From assembly GCA_913061335.1 (NCBI GenBank), contig CAJXTP010000163.1, positions 1 through 6,843 on the forward strand: DNA of 6,843 nt, written 5' to 3'. The translations under genes were made by a program, and so were the position numbers. This stretch comes from an uncultured Loktanella sp. (GTDB taxonomy: Bacteria; Pseudomonadota; Alphaproteobacteria; Rhodobacterales; Rhodobacteraceae). Under the pieces are notes generated by a model. That model saw only the letters and a list, made by a program, of their open reading frames with translations. It did no database searches and was not told the DNA's origin. Of the stretch, positions 5,745 through 6,843 are shown piece by piece. Each line of letters starts with the position of its first letter. The stretch's first letter is position 1.

Positions 5745-5816
5745 ATGAACCAAGGTGTGATTGTAGCTATAGTAACGCTAACACAAAATCGAACCACACA
5801 GCTAAATAACCGGTGA
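5745..5816 (+). CDS. Possible micro-ORF of 23 residues or remnant of a small gene
   Basis: AAGGAG (5731-5736) lies 8 nt before the ATG at 5745, a near-ideal ribosome site. The frame begins MNQGVIVAIVTLTQ, a short hydrophobic start, and ends at a TGA (5814-5816) after 23 residues. The same frame then stays open for 33 more codons to a TGA at 5916-5918 and ends with a coiled-coil-like TVTDLERLKQRLLTIHI. A small protein of about 56 residues, with a hydrophobic N-terminus and a charged helical C-terminus, may have been broken by one stop codon. No family is recognised, and there is no sign of selenocysteine use. A 5-bp hairpin, GCCAT-CGTAA-ATGGC, is at 5824-5838. Confidence 0.25.
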   Translation: MNQGVIVAIVTLTQNRTTQLNNR

Positions 5817-5958
5817 CCTCATTGCCATCGTAAATGGCCACAAACACAAGGACAACAGTCAGCTACTGTCACCGACCTTGAGAGGCTAAAGCAGCGCTTA
5901 CTCACAATCCACATTTGATTTGACTTGGCTTATGAGCGGCCAGTTAAGTGTTCACTTT

Positions 5959-6797
5959 TTACGCATCAGCGTCTGGTAGCCGTGCGACAAACACCATGGC
6001 CAGAAGTTTTAAAACACATGGAAGTATCGCGTAAAGAAAGTTGAGCGACTGGACGGCGTCCTCTGTATTCTTTGCTCCGGGTTGAAACCCCGCATATTGA
6101 AGTGCCGGCAAAACGATTACCGCAGCTAACGCCAACGAGATTTTGGCGGCGAAGGCCCAAACGCCAAACCCGATGCCGGTCGCAACGCCTTGCTTAACAA
6201 GTGCTGCGGCGAATAATGCAGGCAGGATAACCATATCGGCGCCCAATGCAGCACCCGAGACCGCAGATATAATACCAAACTGCCAAGCTGCGCCAACAGG
6301 GAGCGTAAACGCTCCAATAAAGGACAAAATGGCTAGGCCCATCGCAAACAATAGAATCTTACGGGCGCCAAAGCTTGCGGCAACTCTTGACCAAAGCGGT
6401 GCTGAAACACCAGCTGTCAAAAAGAACAGTAATAGGAATAGCCCTGAAAGGTCCGGGAGCTGAAGTCGATCTTCCACAAAAAACAGGAACAGCGTTGAGG
6501 TGACTGCAACCGGAAGCGCATTGAGAAGTGCAATCATCAATAATAGAAAAATAGCAGGTTGAAGTAGCGCCCGGAAAGATTGGCTTGCCGGTGCTTTAGT
6601 GGCAATAGGCATCCAAAAATGTCTACTTTGTCTCCAAACGATCAGCGAAGCGAAAACCAAAAGCAACCCAAAGAGAGAATACCCCTTCAACGCGCCAAAA
6701 TGCGCCCCCAGAATGCCAGGAGCGATCGCAGCAACCACAATACCTGCAAGCGCTCCAGTCTCCCGTAAACCTGCGAAACGCAAGTGCTCTTCTTGAG
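5959..6797 (-). CDS. MFS/GPH-type transporter, 5' end missing (contig end)
   Basis: This is the C-terminal part of a polytopic inner-membrane transporter; about 279 residues remain before genomic sequence ends at 6797. About eight hydrophobic segments are visible, for example GALAGIVVAAIAPGIL, YSLFGLLLVFASLIVW, AIFLLLMIALLNALPVAVTS, LSGLFLLLFFLTAGVSAPLW and FLYAILPCVLKLLAMVFVA, which fits helices 5-12 of a 12-helix carrier. The first segment, RFAGLRETGALAG, resembles the RxxxWRExxGLxG stretch opening the second part of GPH/MelB-type (MFS_2) carriers. The frame is open up to the adapter junction, and the upstream in-frame stop lies inside the adapter. A TTG at 6783 could be called as a start but is really an internal Leu codon. 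Substrate is unknown. It lies on the same strand as the dmm operon but about 670 bp upstream, so it is probably a separate unit. Confidence 0.78.
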
Positions 6798-6843
6798 CTG
6801 TCTCTTATACACATCTCCGAGCCCACGAGACCTCTCTACATCT
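6798..6843. other. Sequencing-adapter contamination (Nextera read 2 plus i7 index)
   Basis: From 6798 the sequence begins CTGTCTCTTATACACATCT (6798-6816), the reverse complement of the 19-bp Tn5 mosaic end. It continues through 6831 as the Illumina Nextera read-2 adapter. Bases 6832-6839 are CTCTCTAC, which I recognise as Nextera index N707, and 6840-6843 (ATCT) match the start of the P7 flank. These 46 bases are library-preparation sequence, not genome. Translating them on the minus strand gives the familiar artefact peptide MCIRDS, so no protein should be annotated across 6797. Confidence 0.97.

Noticed and set aside
5814..5816. In-frame TGA in the small ORF read as selenocysteine
   Set aside because: There is no known selenoprotein context or recognisable SECIS-type stem directly after it, and neither half is an identified family. 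Decay or a true stop is simpler.
5946..5960. AAGTG-TT-CACTT followed by T run, as a terminator
   Set aside because: The loop of two bases is too tight and the stem is short and AT-rich. It points rightward into the end of the convergent transporter, with no convincing gene to terminate.
6798..6816. Tn5-like transposon end as a natural mobile element
   Set aside because: The 19-bp mosaic end is directly followed by Illumina adapter and index sequence, so it comes from library tagmentation, not a genomic transposon.

Overview
This window looks like a contig end from a marine alphaproteobacterium of the Roseobacter group (Rhodobacteraceae). That placement is an inference from the gene content and moderate GC; there is no rRNA or other marker gene. 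The centrepiece is a complete four-gene minus-strand operon with the content and order of dmmDABC, the dimethylamine monooxygenase system described in Ruegeria pomeroyi and related to the haem-dependent oxidative N-demethylase (HODM) of Pseudomonas. Reading from 5290 down to 1448: a GcvT-like tetrahydrofolate protein (dmmD), a small zinc-ribbon subunit (dmmA), a flavin/[2Fe-2S] reductase (dmmB) and a DUF3445 haem-type catalytic subunit (dmmC). The likely scheme is that NAD(P)H electrons pass through DmmB, probably with DmmA, to the DmmC haem. The haem oxidatively demethylates dimethylamine to methylamine plus formaldehyde, and DmmD channels the one-carbon unit into tetrahydrofolate.

Layout: 1-678 (minus) is the first two thirds of a GlxA/GbdR-type regulator (DJ-1/PfpI-like domain, cut before its AraC DNA-binding domain by the window edge). 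A 104-bp divergent intergenic region follows. 783-1439 (plus) is an XRE-cupin regulator that converges on dmmC with only 8 bp between stop codons. 1448-5290 (minus) is the dmm operon, tightly packed from dmmA to dmmC but with a 60-bp gap holding a GC-rich hairpin between dmmD and dmmA. 5291-5958 has no conventional gene. Its first ~110 bp is the dmm leader/promoter region, with small palindromes, and beyond that are a plus-strand promoter-like sequence and two very short ORFs with good Shine-Dalgarno sequences. 5959-6797 (minus) is the C-terminal part of an MFS/GPH-like transporter, truncated at its 5' end. The last 46 bases (6798-6843) are not genomic: they match the Illumina Nextera/Tn5 read-2 adapter followed by the i7 index CTCTCTAC.

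The two regulators beside the operon are natural candidates for controlling methylated-amine use. No tmm, tdm, gmaS or mgd genes are visible, so in this stretch the DMA step stands apart from the rest of the trimethylamine pathway. I saw no insertion sequences, tRNA/rRNA genes or CRISPR arrays.
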